Source: Pipra filicauda
Taxonomy: Eukaryota > Chordata > Aves > Passeriformes > Pipridae
DNA length: 64,000 bases
Direction of reading: 5' to 3'
Assembly (NCBI RefSeq): GCF_003945595.2
Contig: NW_024104445.1
Location: forward strand, 840,421 to 904,420
In this document: positions 30,701-45,700 of the stretch, one piece after another
Layout: every line of letters starts with the position of its first letter
How positions within the stretch are numbered: position 1 is the stretch's first letter
Notes under the pieces: model-generated
Seen by the model: the letters and a program-made list of their open reading frames with translations, nothing else
Database searches by the model: none
Told to the model about the DNA's origin: nothing
Made by a program: the position numbers and the translations under genes

Positions 30701-33700
30701 AACCCTGGCATTTTGGGGGGTACCTGTGTGTTCTCCCACTTCCCAGCCTCACCTTGGCGTGTGTGTTGAGCAGCTCGAAGAGGGCCATGACCAGAGCATC
30801 CACGGAGATGTTGCCCTCCTTATACTCGTCCAGGTAGTAGCCCATGGTGGCCCTCTCCTGCTCGTTGAGCAGGTGCCGGGCCTGCTCCTCCAGCATCACT
30901 CGGGTCTGGTTCACCATGCTGCTCAGGGTCACCTGGGAGCCCGCCAGCCCTCGGTAAAACACGGGCTGGGGGGACAGGAGACGGGATTTGGGCTGGGATG
31001 ACAGGGAACTGGCTGTTCTCCCTCTCCTGAGACAGCCAAGCAGCACAGGCTGCACTGAGGATACCCCCTGCCTGTGCCCCAGATCTCACCCAGCTGCCCG
31101 AGAGGGAGCTGGAAATGGGAGTGGAAGGGGGATGTTGAGGTGACTCGAGGCAGGTGACCCCCAAGGGTTCAACAGCAGGGCTGTCCAGTGTCACCACCTG
31201 GCTGGGTGACTCCAGAGCTGTGATCAGAGGCCCTGAGCTCTGCTCCGGGGGGACCAGGGACAGCACCCAGGGAATGGCTGGAGCTGTGTCAGGGCAGGCT
31301 CAGGTTGGATCTCAGGGAAAGGTTCTTCCCCCAGAGGGTGGTTGGGCACTGCCCAGGCTCCCCAGGGCAGTGGGCACAGCCCCAAGGCTGCCAGAGCTCC
31401 AGGAGAGTTTGGACAATGCTCTGAGGGCCAGGGTGGGATTGTTGGGGTGTCTGTGCAGGGCCAGGAGTTGGACTGGGTGATCCTTGTGGGTCCCAGCTCA
31501 GGATATCTTATGAAACTATGGATTCTATGAGTTTATGCAGCACAAGTTGAAAACCAAAATAGCCTTCCAGCCCTGTTCAGCAAGCAGGGACACTGCCCCT
31601 GGACCAGTGATTTAATCACAGGCTGTATTCCTCCCTGGCAGAGCTGGGGGAACTGGGGCCACGAGAGACAGGCCAGCTTCCCACCCTCTGTAAAAGGCAC
31701 ATTTGCCCCCAGTGCCAGCTTGAAGCAGACCCTGGTGAAGAAAGAGCCACTGGCAACCAAAGGAGCCCCAGGGAGAGACAAGTCTGGCTGCAGATGAAAG
31801 GCTTTTTTTCCTTTGAGAGGGATTTCTAAGAGGAGGTCCTTGCTGTTCCCTCCCAGGCAGCACCGGCACGGGGATATGGAGCCAGACAAGACCCTGACTA
31901 TCCCAGAGCATGAGAGGAGTTGGGGCTGAGGAACATGTTTTGCCAGCAAAGAGTACAAAGCTGTTATCAGTGAGAGCCACCTGTGAAACCTCCCTGCCTT
32001 ATTTCCATTTAAAAGAAAAGTGCTTTGCAGAGAGGTGTGGGGAGAAGACACTGGCACAGAGCTGCAGGCACAGCATGGGTGAGTCCCTGCCACTGCCTGC
32101 TGTGCTGGAGAGGCCTGGCTCTGCTCTGCTTCCAGCTGGGAAAGATCCCAGGAGCTGGCAGGGCCCAGAGACAGCCACCATGTGGAAAGCACCATAGTTC
32201 CATCTGCAGGGTGAAAGGCGTCCTTGCCTAATCACTGCCCCTTGCCCATTAAGGTGCTCATTGCCAGGCTGGGAGGCACCAGATGTGCTGCAGAAGTGAC
32301 TCACCAGTGGCACAGGACAGGGGGCACCCACTGGTTCACTTGTCAGCTGCCAACACGAGGTGGGGAGGAGAAAGGCCCATTAAAACCCTCACCAAACCAG
32401 CATCCCTTCCATAATCAGGAGCACAGAGCCCTCCCTCCCGTAGAAAACAGAAGATAATAACAGTGATTTTTTTTGTCTTTCCTAAGGCATCAGGCATAAG
32501 AGTTGTCTTACCCTGGCTGTCATCTCCACAGCGTGGTTGCCCACTGCCCTGCGAGGAGGGAGAAGATCAGTTAGTGCTGATCCCTCGTCACCTGGGGCCT
32601 GGCATGGGATGTGGCACAGGACCTGGCACCTTCTCCCCTCCCTGTGCCTGCAAGCTGAAAGCTTCTGGCCTGAGAGAAGGGGAAGGGGCAGCAGCACGTT
32701 GTCCAGACCAGGTCAGAGATGCTTCACTTGACATGAGGACCACACACCCCAGCACCGGGTGCTCCCCTGGACAGAGCAGGTCGCATGCTGGGTGTTCCCC
32801 CAGCCCGGGGTGACTGTGTGCCCCCCCCCAGGAGCTCTGAGCTCACCCCCCTCCCTCAGGAAGCCCCCAGGGGCTGTCCCAGGCACGTACCCCGCGGAGC
32901 TGACGAGGGTCTCCCCGAGCTGGGAGCTGGTGATCCAGCGGGTCTCGTCCACGGTGGTGCGGGCGTGGGGCAGGCGCCCGATGTCCTTCACCGTCATGAT
33001 GAGGTGCCGCGAGGACTTGAGCAGCTTCACGGCCTCGTCGTGGGGGATGCTCAGGAAGCTCCTGCCGTTCACCTCCAGGATCTGGTCCCCCACCTGCGGA
33101 GTCGGGATGGGGTGAGCTCCCGGAGAGTCCTGGGAGCTTTCCTGTTAGGAACACGCCCTCCTCTCCCACCACCGAAGTCGGGATACAGCAATTGGAGGGA
33201 CCGGGAAAAATGCTGCTGGCTGAAGAACCAAGCACTCAGGCTGGGAGCCACTGAAGGATCAGTCTGCAAAGCCTGGAGGAGCCTGTTTAGGATCCCAGGT
33301 CAGACCAATGTGCCCAGTCTCCTCCATCAACCAGACCTGCAGACCAACTGCAGACCTCCAAAGAACATCAAGGCCTCCAGCCCCAACCCCTCCTGCTGAT
33401 CTGGGGGGGCCAAGAACCATCTGTGGAAGCCCCAAACCTCAGATCTCTGTGTGCAGCAGGGAGGTTCAACTGGAGTGTCTCACCACAGCCTCCAACCCCC
33501 TGTAAACTGTAGGATCTGAGACAGCTGGATTCCATCCCTCCTCTCCTCCCATTTCCTCCCCAGCAGCTCCTAAGAGCTTTTATTTTGTGGGCAGGGCCGT
33601 TGCAGGAACCAGGAATTTCCCTGACAGCCTGGCCATGCTCAGGACACAGGAGCCATGTGGTATCTCCCCCTTCATCCCAGGCCCTCTTCCTCTGTGCTTC

Positions 33701-36700
33701 CAGGGCATCCAGTGCTGCTCCTCCTCACTCCTGTACTCCAATTCACCCTGTTTCTAACAAAAAAACCTCTTTTAAACTGTTCTTTCCCATCTTTCCTTAA
33801 CCACAGGCTTCTTCTCAGCTCTGCCAAAATGCAGTCTGACTTTCTTTATGACACAGTGCAGTCTGGGATTCATTCTCCAGACTCTTCCTCCAGTGGGAAG
33901 CACTGGATTAAGCACTGCCAAGTCCCTGTGGTGGGCTGTGACTCTGCTGTCACCTGAGCTTACTCCAGTCCTGCCCAGAACTTTGCTGGGGTGAAAGTGG
34001 ACACCAAGAGCACCACAAACCTGTCAAAGCATCCATTCCTCTCCTTGTGTTCCTGGGATGTTTCCCCTTTCACTAATGAATCCAGTGAAGAGCACAGTGA
34101 CCACGCCACAGAACCAGACACAGTGCTGATACAGCCTGACTGTGGTGTCTCCAGGCATCCCCAGGGGGACATTCCCAGCAGAGAAGGCACAAGAATAGGG
34201 AAAAGTCAGAGAAAAATGGGCCACAAAGACGCTCAGAGTGATGGAGCCCCTCTGCTGGGGGTGTTCACCTGGAGAAGGGAAGGCTCCAGGGAGACCTGAG
34301 AGCCCCTTCCAGTGCCCAAAGGGGCTCCAGGAGAGCTGGAGAGGGACTTTGGACAAGGGATGGAGGGACAGGATGAGGAGGAATGGCTTCAAACTGAAGG
34401 AAAGGTTTAGATTGGATACTGGGAAGAAATTCCAATTTTCCCTGTGAGGGTGGGGAGGCCCTGGCACAGGTTGCCCAGAGAAGCTGTGGCTGCCCCAGCC
34501 CTGCAAGTGTCCAAGGCCAGGTTGGACGGGGCTTGGAGCAACCTGGGCTGGTGGAAGGTGTCCCTGCCCATGGCAGGGGGTGGAATGAGATGGGCTTTAA
34601 GATTCCCAAACCATTGCATGATCCTGTGAACAGCAGAGAGGACACATAACCAACAACTCATGGACCACTTTGCTCGGGGTGCAGCTGTGAGAATGATCAG
34701 GTACATCTGCAACAAAACCACGAGATGGGAAACTGTGGTAAGAAACAAATGGAGAACAGCTCTAAAATGAGTGTAATGTCTATATCCAGATGAATGCTGC
34801 AAGTTCATTCCCTGGCCACATCTCTGCCTGCCCAGCAAGGGAGAGAAAAGTTGTAAGGAAGCGAAACAAAAATGATTAGTGGCAGATGAAGGTGCCTGTG
34901 AAAGGACAGATTGAACAGATTAGGCCTGTTAAATTTAGAGAGGAGATAATGTGTGGGGAGCTCGATGGAGCTGTACAAAATAATGCTGGCAATAATGAGA
35001 AGCCAGAGAAGGGCTCCTGTTTACCCTTCCCTCTGCTGAAAGGACAGAGGGAGCTCAGAAGGAGCGTTCAGAGGAGGCTGGAAGGAGGCTCTGATAGGAA
35101 AAAAGGACCTGGAGCAAGAGCACCACAGAACCATGGAGTCATTTAGGTTGGAAAAGACCTTTAAGATCACCAAGTCCAGACACAGCAGAGCTCAGCTCCA
35201 CGTTCAGCTCCATCCAGGGACCTGAGCAGATTTGCCTCGTTCTTCATAGAATCACAGAACAGTTTGTGTTGGAAGGGACTTTAAGGATCATCTTGTTCCA
35301 CCCCCTGCCATGGGCAGGGACACCTTCCACTAGCCCAGGCTGCTCCAAGACCCCTCCAACCTGGACTGGGACACTTCCAGAGATCCAGGGGCAGCCACAG
35401 CTTCTCTGGGCAACCTGTGCCAGGGCCTCCCCACCCTCACAGGGAAGGATTTCTTCCTAAAATCTAATCTAAACATACAGTGTGAAGCCATTCCCCCTTG
35501 TCCTGTCGCTCCAGGCCCTTGGAAACAGTCTCTCTCCATCCATGGGCTCCCTTCAGGTACAGGAAGGTCACAATCAGGTCACCCCAAAGCTTCTCCTCTC
35601 CAGGCTGAACAATCCCACCTCTCCCAGCCTTTCCTCCCAGCAGAGCTGCTCCAGCCCTCTCATCATCCTGGTGCCTCCTCTGGACTCTCTCCAACAGCTC
35701 CACGTCCTTACTCTGCTGGGAGCTCAGTAATATGGAACATCCCAAATGTCTGGGGACAGTTCCTTCCTCTGTGGATGGTGGATCACAAGGGCACTGGGAA
35801 ACGGGAAGGGAGGGAGCCCAGGGGAGGGCGAATAACACAAACCCACATTCCCAACAAACAGACTCGACAAAATATCTCAGACTCCCTTCAAGCTCTGCCA
35901 GCTTTAAACCCACCATCAGAAAACTGCTGATGAACAACAGAACAGGGGAGGGAAATTATACAAGTGCCTGAACTGCCAAGAGAAACACACGTTCAGGTGG
36001 AATGAGTATCATCTCTCAGGTCTCTCTGATTTATCAGCCAACCCACTGGAGTGGATTTTCCTGCTAAAAGAAGGACCATTAAACCCCCAAATTTGATTAG
36101 ACAGTTCTGTTGCAATTATGAATCTTTAATAGTTTTCCGTATCAGGCATTAAACTTTCATGATTATTTTGTTTCAAGACAGTTACACAGATTTAATAACC
36201 TTTCTTTAATTTCTCCTTTTAAGAGAGAACCCAACAGGAGCCTGGCAAGTCCTTGTTGCACCAGGGAGACCAGAAGGGCCCTGGACCAGCTACTTCATCC
36301 CTCTGTGTCTGTCCTTCATCACTTCCTCCACATTTATTCCATGTCCTTCACATCCCTCTGGTCTCCTGTGCCCAGCACATGACCACCTCTCTCAGGTGCT
36401 CCCAGAACATTAACACCAGGTGGGAAAAACCACCCACAAAATACTTGGATAAGTTTGAGCACCTCGTGCAGGGACAAAAAAAAAAAAAAGACCTTGCAAA
36501 AATGATTGCTGGTGAAGGGCAGATAAAAAGGAATCACTGGACAGCCCAAATGTCTGCAAATCAGCCTATCTTGATCACAGACTCCTATTACAGCTGGAAA
36601 GGATTTGTTGCTAATTAACATGGATAATGATTATATTTTCTCCCCAAAGTCAAGGACAACTGGGAAGGTGACAAAAAACTGCAGAGATGCAAAAAGAACC

Positions 36701-39700
36701 ATCCAGTAAAACAAAAGCTGACCCTGGCAAAAGTGATTTGCTGTATGCACAGCTCCAAACTGGCACAGAATAAAAGAAGTAATAATAATAAGACACACAC
36801 ACACAAAAAAATAAAATACAGGAAAATTACTGCCCTGGATATTTCAGGAACAAGTTTTCAGTTGTGCTCAGCTAATGGTGGGTGGACACACAGGACGTGC
36901 TGAGTGCTTGAGCACTTCTGAAAATGGAATTATTCCCATTTCCTAGGGATAAATGTACCCTGAAATGCAGGGGCTGAACATGACATGCAAAAGGTGACAG
37001 AGCATGACGAGAAGCAGAGCTCGGAAATAACACACCTCGGTGACAGACCTGGCTCCTGCTCCTTGTGGAGACAGAGGGAATGACGTGGGAAAGGGAGGTG
37101 CAGCCAAGAGAAACTTAATGGGCTTCAGACAAGGGTTCTGAGCAGCTAAAGGCTCTTAAAAATAATCAAAACAGGCTCTGGGAGAAATTCAGTCGCACAG
37201 ACAGAGAAATCGGTGAGAGATTTAAAACATGAGTTCACGTTAAATGACACCAAATTGAGCTGGGAGTACCAGGGCTAATAGGGTGCCAAATGGGTTGGCA
37301 TTAGCACCAGTCCTGTTTAATGCCACTAATGTGCCTGGAGAGGGGCTAAATTACACTGGAGATACCACTAAAGTAGAAGGAGCCTCCCTCCAGCACAAAT
37401 AATTACCAAAAGCAGACCTTAAGAAATTAAAAATACGGGCAGGGAAACATATGAATCGATTGGGAATCGACCAAGTTAAATAAGAAAACTAGGGAGGTGC
37501 TCAGCTTCTCCAGGAGGGAAACAGGGCAGGGCAGGTGATCCATGGCCAGTGAGGCCAACACAGCCCGTTGGAAGGATCACAGAGATCTGGGAGCAGGGTA
37601 GGGAATGATTGGTGCCAAGTGCTGCCTGAAAACGTGTTCTTTTCCTGACCACTTCACAACACAAATAGGAGGAACAAAGCAGACGCAGACAGGAATGAAA
37701 GCACAAGGAGAGGAAATGGTCTCTAGGGGCTGGCAGAGGTTGTGGCACTGCTGTGGGGAGGGTTCTGGTGGCCTTCCAAGACAGGAGCCATTTAAACAAT
37801 GTCTGTTCCCAGCAAGGTGGCACCATTGGAAGGATCACTCCAGGAGAAACATTCCACGTCGGGTACCACAACCACACACCTCCTCACTGATCCCTCACTC
37901 TGCAGCTCCTTCCCCAGACTCAGAGGGAGCCACAAGGCTTTTATTTTATCTTCTTTTTTTTCAGTATCTCTGTCCATGTGCAGACCTCAAAACACAAACC
38001 AGCTTTCAAAGGGCAGCTCTGGGACGAGAGGACCGAGTGCACCCTCAGTCAGTTCTCAGATGACATCAAGTTGTGTCCAGGGAAGGGAAGGGAGCTGGGA
38101 AGGGGCTGGAGCAGCAGGAGCAGCTGAGGGAGCTGGGGGGGCTCAGCCTGGAGAAAAGGAGGCTCAGGGGGGACCTTCTGGCTCTGCAACCCCCTGACAG
38201 GAGGGGGGAGCCGGGGGGGGTCGGGCTCTGCTCCCAGGGAACAAGGGACAGGAGGAGAGGGAACGGCCTCAGGCTGTGCCAGGGGAGGGTCAGGTTGGAT
38301 ACTGGGAAAATTTCTTCATGGAAAAGGCTGTCCAGCCCTGGCACAGTTGCCCAGGGAGTGATGGAATCCCCATCCCTGGAGGGATTTAAAAGTCACGTGG
38401 ATGTGGCACTTGGGGACATGGGGCAGAGGTGGCCTCAGCAGTGCTCAGGGAACAGTTGGACCTGATGATCTTGGAGATCTTCTCCAACCTAAATGACTCT
38501 GTTCTATGACAGCCACTGAGGATGTAAAATCATTCACCTCTTCCTGTTTACAGCCTCTTTTTCCCTCTCCTCTCATGTATGGGTAGATATGGATCATTGT
38601 AGCCTCCCTCCACCCCAGCCCTTGGGCTGGGAACTCAATATTGAGTGGTGTGTTCGAAGCGAGCGCCCGAAATCTGCTCTTTCTGGTGGAAAGGTCACGG
38701 AGAGAAAACAAAAATGGCTTAAAAAAGGAAAAAAATCCTGACAAAATACACCACCAGAAAAAAAAAAATGAGCAGGGAAGAAATCAGGATGAGAAGAGCC
38801 ATGGATGCCACCAGAACAAGGCCATGGCATCGCTGGGAGTGTCACCAAGGAGGCAGGAAGGACAGAAGCTGAAAGCAAAACACGGCTGACTCACGTCCCT
38901 GCTCTGCAGCCTCTGCTAACACTCACTTCTTCAGTCTGAGAACTGACTCCCAGGCAGCATATTTTAAAACATGCCCAAAGAACACATTGTCAGGAGTTCC
39001 ATGAATGAATAAACATAAAGAAGGCCAAGGCCAGGAGTATGAATATTTAATTATTGACTGACTGCAGCGATCCAGCCTGTTTGCTGCTCTGCCTTTCATG
39101 GCCACGGAGCACAGAGCAGCAGCACCTGAACCAGCATCAGCTCCTCTGGGACCCACATCTCAGGGCCAAGGCACCACTTCTGGAGGAGAAAAAAAGCCAG
39201 TTTAGCTCCTGGGACTTGGAAAAACCTCCTTGTTTTGTCCTGGCTTTCAGTACCACGTTGTTTGCTCTTTGATCAAAATTTAAGGGAAATGTAAAACATT
39301 AATTGTTTGGTTTATTTATTATTAGAACATTTCAAAATTCTCTGAGTTGGTGCCATAGATACAAGAAGGTATAAATTAAATGTCTGGCAGAATCACAGAT
39401 TGGTTTGGGTTGGAAGGGACCTTAAAGCCCATCCAGTTCCACCCCTGCCATAGGCAGGGACACCTTCCACTAGCCCAGGTTGCTCCAACCTGGCCTTGGA
39501 CACTTCCAGGGCTGGGGCAGCCACAGCTTCTCTGGGCAACCTGTGCCAGGGTCTCACCCCCCTCACAGGGAAGGATTTCTCCCTTATATCCAATCTGAAC
39601 ATCACATCAAAATCAACTCAAACAACTCTGGTAACAAATGCAGTGACAGCAGCAAACCCCAGAGAGGGATCCACTCTTGGGAAGTCAGCAGGAACCTTCC

Positions 39701-42700
39701 CATTGACCCAGCAAGATTGGGTCGAGCCCACATTGAACAAACCCACCGTTTTTCTACTTCACAGAGCAACAAATTCCCTGGAAATCACATTTACCCACTC
39801 ATTCTTCCTTACTTGTGGTATCACATCCCTTCCACCAGCACCTGGAGCAGCGCAGGGAGCGCGGGGGGGACACAACCTACACCCAACCATGTCTAACAGC
39901 AGGACATAAAAGGCCTTTCTTTATCTCCAAAACCCCGAGCAGCTCTGAATTTACAGCCCGCAGCAAACACAAATCAGGGTGGGAAGCGCCTGTGCTGATC
40001 TGAAATCACACAAAGCCTGACATTCAGAGCAGGAACGCACAAATCAGCTGCCAGGGAACAGAGCAGCGAGGAGGGAGATGTGCAGAATCAACAAGCAGAG
40101 GCTTTGGGGTGCAAACAGCAGCCCCGGTGGCGGGAGCGGGGGTGGCAGGGACAGGGGACAGCAGGGACAGCTCCGGTGCCTCCACGGAGTGTGGGTGCGG
40201 CTCATTCCCAGCCTTCTGAGCAGGCACGGGCTGAGGTGGGGGGATAGAGCCAGGTGTTGTGCTGCTGTGAGTGTCCCTGTGAGTGTGCAGAGTGACATCA
40301 CCCCTGCTGAGCTCCCCGCGGGTGGACGGAAAGGGAAGCAAAGCAGCAATTTTTCCCCGCGCAGCAAAAAGAGGGATTTGGAGCAGTACCGAAGTGTTAA
40401 ACACGAATCAAACTGAAAGAACCCAAGGAAGACAACGCAACTTCTCTTTTCCTGCCTTTCAGGCTTCTTTTAGGACGTGGAGCTTGACTCTGGCACAGGG
40501 TCAGCAGGCACTGGGGACACACACTGGTGTCACCAAGGTCACCACACAACGCCCGAGGCAGCTCCAGCCAGTCCCTCTCTTTCCAGCTCTACCAAGCAGA
40601 AACAAGTTATCCTGTGCCTCTTACCATCTGTCTTGAAACCCTGGTGTCCCAGAGCACTGGCCCTGCTGCCTCTGGCCATGACCTTGCACTGACACCCCTG
40701 GGATCCAGCCGGGTACCCCAGTTGGCTGCGTGGGCACAGCTGCTGGGAGGTGCCACCCAGAGGAGTGTCCTACACTTTGGGAGAGACCAAGGCTCTGCAA
40801 GGAGTTTCCAGCAGCAGTTCTCACTTCTTGCTGCCTAAGAAGCACTCCATTCTCTAGCCAGGATGCTCCCACAGCTCCCCATCCTAGTGACCCCTCAGGT
40901 CACAGGGGTCAAAACCTCATTTCCCTGCTAAGGACCCGGGAGAGAGATTAAAACTTGGATTGATCCAAACCTCCAAGTGCAGCATTTTCATTCTGTGTCA
41001 AAAAGAGAAACAGGAGCCTGCAGAGCACAGTTAAGTTCAGCAGTGGCTGCATTACCCCCAAAACCATCTCCTTGGCTGCAAAGGGAATTCTGGTGACTTC
41101 AGTGCCCAGTTAGATGCAACTTCTTGTGCCACAGCAATTTGAGGGACAGGATCATGTCTGTCCCAGCCCAAATCACAGCCCTCTCCACCAGACTGTCTCC
41201 AGTTGGTGCTTTGACAAATTTAAGTGACTTTATGGGGCCACTGAAGGTTTAGCCCTAAACTGCCCACGGCTGATCAATGGAGGCATCACAGAATCGTGGA
41301 ATCATTTAGGTTGGAAAAGACCTTTAAGGTCACTGAGTCCAAAAATGTGTCCCTTCACAGTACAGGGAGGGGATCAGGGTGGATTACCCCTCGATCCTCA
41401 GCAGTCCAGCACCATTTCAGGGGATTGAGAGAACATTTCAGAGTTTAACATCCAGCAGGTTTTGACGGACACAAGGAGCAGGGAAAGAACTGACTCTCAG
41501 GGCCCACGGGATTGCACTGGAGGAAGCCAAAAGGGCATGATGTGATTGCAGGGAACTGGGTCATTTAGAGAGAAAAAAACACACTGGAAAAGAAAGCCTG
41601 AGTGAAGTAAAATTTTACAGCCTGAGGAGCTTGAGTTTCAAACGTGCCCCATTCCCGAGTGGCACAGAGATACACCAGTGGCTCCCTTTCAACTCATTTA
41701 ACTGGTGCATGCCCTAGGAAATATGCAACTTTAACCCCAAATGTCCCTTCCAGGAACAGCACTGATCACAGGATGTCCCATCCTGTTCTGGCACAGTAGG
41801 AAGGCTGGAGGAGCTCAGAGGTTGGTGGGTGTGTTTGTGGTGGGATGAATGAGGTGCAGGATCTCCTTTAACCAGAGGTCTGCAGCAAACCTGGAGGCAA
41901 CCCTGGACCAGGGCCCAGTCAAACCCCAGAGCATCCCTTAGGAACCTGTTTGACAGTGGAAGGAGCCTGATGCAGCTGGAGGTCACACCAAGTTAGGCTG
42001 CTGATGGATCAGCTCCATCCTGAGAGTGATCCCACTGGTTCTGCTTGTTAAGACATGATCCCTGTGGATGCCAGTGCTGCAGGAGGAAACCTGCAACACC
42101 TGCTCCCACCACAGTGAACTGGCCTCCAAACACGTGCCCTCAGGCAGGTTGAGAGCACCTTGTGCCCAGCACTGGCTCCAAACATAATGGCTTTGGATGG
42201 AAGATGCAGGAAAAGGGCACAGGATCGAGATCTTTAATAGAAAACCCTGCCCTGCCAGCTCAGGGAGGTGAGAGTGACTTTCCTGTGAGCAGAGACTGTG
42301 GCAGCTGGGCCTGGTTAGTCTGGAGAAGACTGAGAAGGGATCTCATCAATGCATATAAATATCTCCAAGAGGTGCCAGTCCCTTTTCAGTGGTGCCCAGT
42401 GACAGGACGAGGAGCAATGGCCATAAACTAAAATACAAGTTCCACCTCAACATGAGGAAGGACTTCTTTCCATGGAGGTGTCAGAGCCTGGAACAGCTGC
42501 CCAGGGTGGGCCTGGAGTCTCCCTCTCTGGAGACATCCCAAACCCACCTGGATGTGTTCCTGTGTCACCTGCTCTGGGTGACTCTGCCTGGATGATCTCC
42601 AGAGGTCCCTTCCAACCCCAGCTAGTCTGTGATTCACCTGCCAGGTTTTTGCTGCACACCAAAAACATCCCTGGGCTGTGTCAAAGGGGAGAAATCAGAT

Positions 42701-45700
42701 GTAAGGCAGAAGGCAAGTACAACCCACCCCAGGAGTGGTAAGGCTGCATTTCTCCCTGCACCACCTCCAGGCTCAGGTCCAAAACACCCCAAGAACCTGC
42801 CCTGAAAAGCCACCTCAGAAATGCAACACTCACCTGCCCATTAAGAGCTGAGCTTGGCTGGGGGAAAGAGGCAGGAAGAGCAGCAGGGACGTGCTGACCT
42901 GGCCCTGCAGCCACCAAATGTGCAGCTCCACCTCCCCCCCAGCCCACTCTGGGGTCACTCTCACCTTCAGGCCAGTGCTCTCTGCCTCGGAGCCTTTATC
43001 CACCCCGGTGATGTAGATGCCCAGGGAATACTCAGCCCCTCCTCGGATCATGAGGCCCAGGGATTTCCCTTCGTTCAGGACCAGGTTCACCTGCAGAGGA
43101 ATGGGAACAGTCATTGCTGTGGTGTCTGAGTGCAGCCAAAAGGAGAGGTGGGACACACAGGTGGAACAGGGAGCTGCACCCCCACCGTGTCCCTGGGTGG
43201 GACAGGGCAGCTCCTGAGGGATTGAGGAGGCACTGGGGAACACCAGAGGAAAAAACAGCTCTGGAGCACTGGGAGGGTTCAGCACATGTGGCCTGGCTGG
43301 ATTTCAGCCATGAACCAGGGGAAGAGCTGATCCATGGCACTTTTCCACTCTCTCCTTTCACAGGGGTATCTCCAGGATAGAGACTGAGCTGAGAGCAGCC
43401 CCCAGAGCCCCACGGGCACCAAAGGAGAGGTGCCAGCCAGCACTGGCTGTGAATCCCCTCTCTGGAATCCCATGCCCTGTGCAAACATGTGATTACAGAG
43501 CAATGAGCCCGCTCCATCCACACTGGGAATCAGCCCTTGGCACTTCTTTGGCTGTGAGGGGCCACTCCAGGCACTCTCCCCTTGGGAAAGGATATGGAGA
43601 ACAAGCCACAAGGCAAACCCTAAAGAGGCCCAGGGGCTCCTGTGCCTGATTATCTCTAATTAATAACACAAGGACAAGTTTTCCAGCCAGCCAGCACATT
43701 TTGCAGAAGATATTTAACGTTTCCCAAAACCTGACAGGCTGATTTTCCACAACCCCACAGCACCTGGACAGATGTTCTCCCCACCAGATGCTGATCTGCA
43801 CAGCACACCCGAGCCATCAGCCAGCTTCCATCTGCCTCCCTCCACCTTCTCCTGCTCGGAAAATATAGGGATGTTCAGGTGAGAATTTCGAGTGCATGAG
43901 CAAATCTGTGTTCAGCTCCCTGGAGGACTCCCAATTTAAAATGGCCTTTGTTCACTCACTGCACGACACCTCCTAAATTAATAACTCCAGGGGTTTTTTC
44001 TTTTGCTTTGGTCCCCAAGTTTTAAGTCACTCCTGGAGAAAAGCAGACAGCGGGAATAAAAACAAATGAGAAAGGCCAAAATGTGTTTCACACTGACAGA
44101 AACAACCAGAAACAGGCTGCTTGTGAAGGGCTTTTATATTTAAAACCCTTCGCTGCAGTCAAACCGAAATCTTGCACATTTACCTGGATGGAAAAGTAAT
44201 TTCCAGCTTTGAGTCACTAATTAATCCACCTTTCCAGAGGACACGGCATCACACGGGGAACTCAGCCCAGCCTTAGAGTGGCTGGTATTGAAAACCCATT
44301 TTCTACCTTGGTGAAAATCAGAAATCAGCAGCAGGACGCAAATGTACCTGAGGCTCCAAATTTTCTACTTAATGAGATGGATGCAAAGCAGCTCCTCGTG
44401 TAGATCCACACTCCAGGAACTGCTGGAGATGAGAACTGTAAAGACATTAACTCCCTGTACCAGCACTCTTCTCTAGGGCTGCACAAACCTCCTGGGTTAG
44501 TCCTTCCCCTCATTTAAAGTGCAGAAAGTGCTGGAAACTATTTGAGGCTTGAAGAATTCTAAAGGAATTGTACAGAGACCCTTCATGCCAGGCTGGAGAG
44601 GCTGCTGGGCACTGAACCCACCCAACAGTCCTGTTGAAACCAAGGGCAGTTCAGCTCTCTCTTCATGTGGAAACATTGCTCTGCACCACAGAACACTCCA
44701 CTCAGTGTTTCACTAAAGCCAGAAAAACATTCAACTTTTCTGAAGTCCTGTTTTCTCCCAGTCTGTCTAATGACATTTAGGGTTTCCCTTCTCTAACTTC
44801 TTCACCCCACCGTGGGCCAAACTTCTCAAAAATCCCTAATACTGGGGGAAAAATGGAAGTAGCAGAGTGCATGGAGTCACAGATCAGGTCAAAATAGACT
44901 GGGAGTGCCAAAACCCTGCCTGCAGGTCCCTGAACAGCACATACAACCAGAATTGGCAACAGGAGGGGTATCCAGACATTTCCATCTCCCTTTAACACTA
45001 TCCCAACGAGCTGGTAAGCTGAGAAGCTGCTCTCCCACATGGGTATCATCAGATGGAGTAAGAGATACTCCCTCTCCCTCTCCACCCGAGGTGCTGCCAC
45101 GTGAGCTGGTTTGTTTACACCTGTTCCAGGGAAAACCTGGCCTTCCAGGGGAAACTTGGGCTTCCAGGAGCGGAAAGCCAGGGATACAACCCCAAGCCAT
45201 GACGGGCTGAAAGCCTCTTCCAAGCCCTGTGGAGAAACCTTAAGCACTGCTGAAAAACACCTCGCTGCTGGCAGCCCCAGCAAGTTGGGCTGTTCAGGGC
45301 TTAATTGCGTTTCTTAATCAGCTTAATGGCCGTGGCTCCCCGGGCAAGCCCCGAGGCAGCGCGGTGGGAACTGCCGGGAAAAGCGAGGCAGCAGCAGGGG
45401 ACAGGGAAATCGGCGCTTGGAGCGTCCAGCTCGGCGATAAACGCCGGGATTCGGGAATGGCTGGGAAATAGAGGGAGTGCAGGCAGGCAGGGGGCTCGGC
45501 TGGGTCAGGCTCAGGAGGAGGAGGAGGAGGAGGGATAAGCTGATTGCCGGGATGAAGGGATGAAGGGAAGGCTGAGCCACCCCATGTTAAGGGCTTAGGG
45601 ATCAGAGGGGACTGTTTTGCACACTGCTTCTTCCCAAGGGACTCTGTCTCCAGGGATGGGTCCAGCACACACACAGGTGGTGCCAGGAGGGTGCCCCAAG

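Larger units (their letters stand above)
33094..42964 (-). other. WHRN intron (about 9.9 kb)
   Basis: CR1 pieces at 34238-34629, 35124-35185, 35245-35720, 38030-38515, 39390-39603, 41286-41342 and 42290-42635; the rest is unique AT-richer sequence with a poly(A) run near 36478. No coding exon recognised. Confidence 0.65.

Noticed and set aside
34886..35120. Possible additional repeat between two CR1 pieces
   Set aside because: Resembles no CR1 part I can name and occurs only once in the window, so no class can be given.
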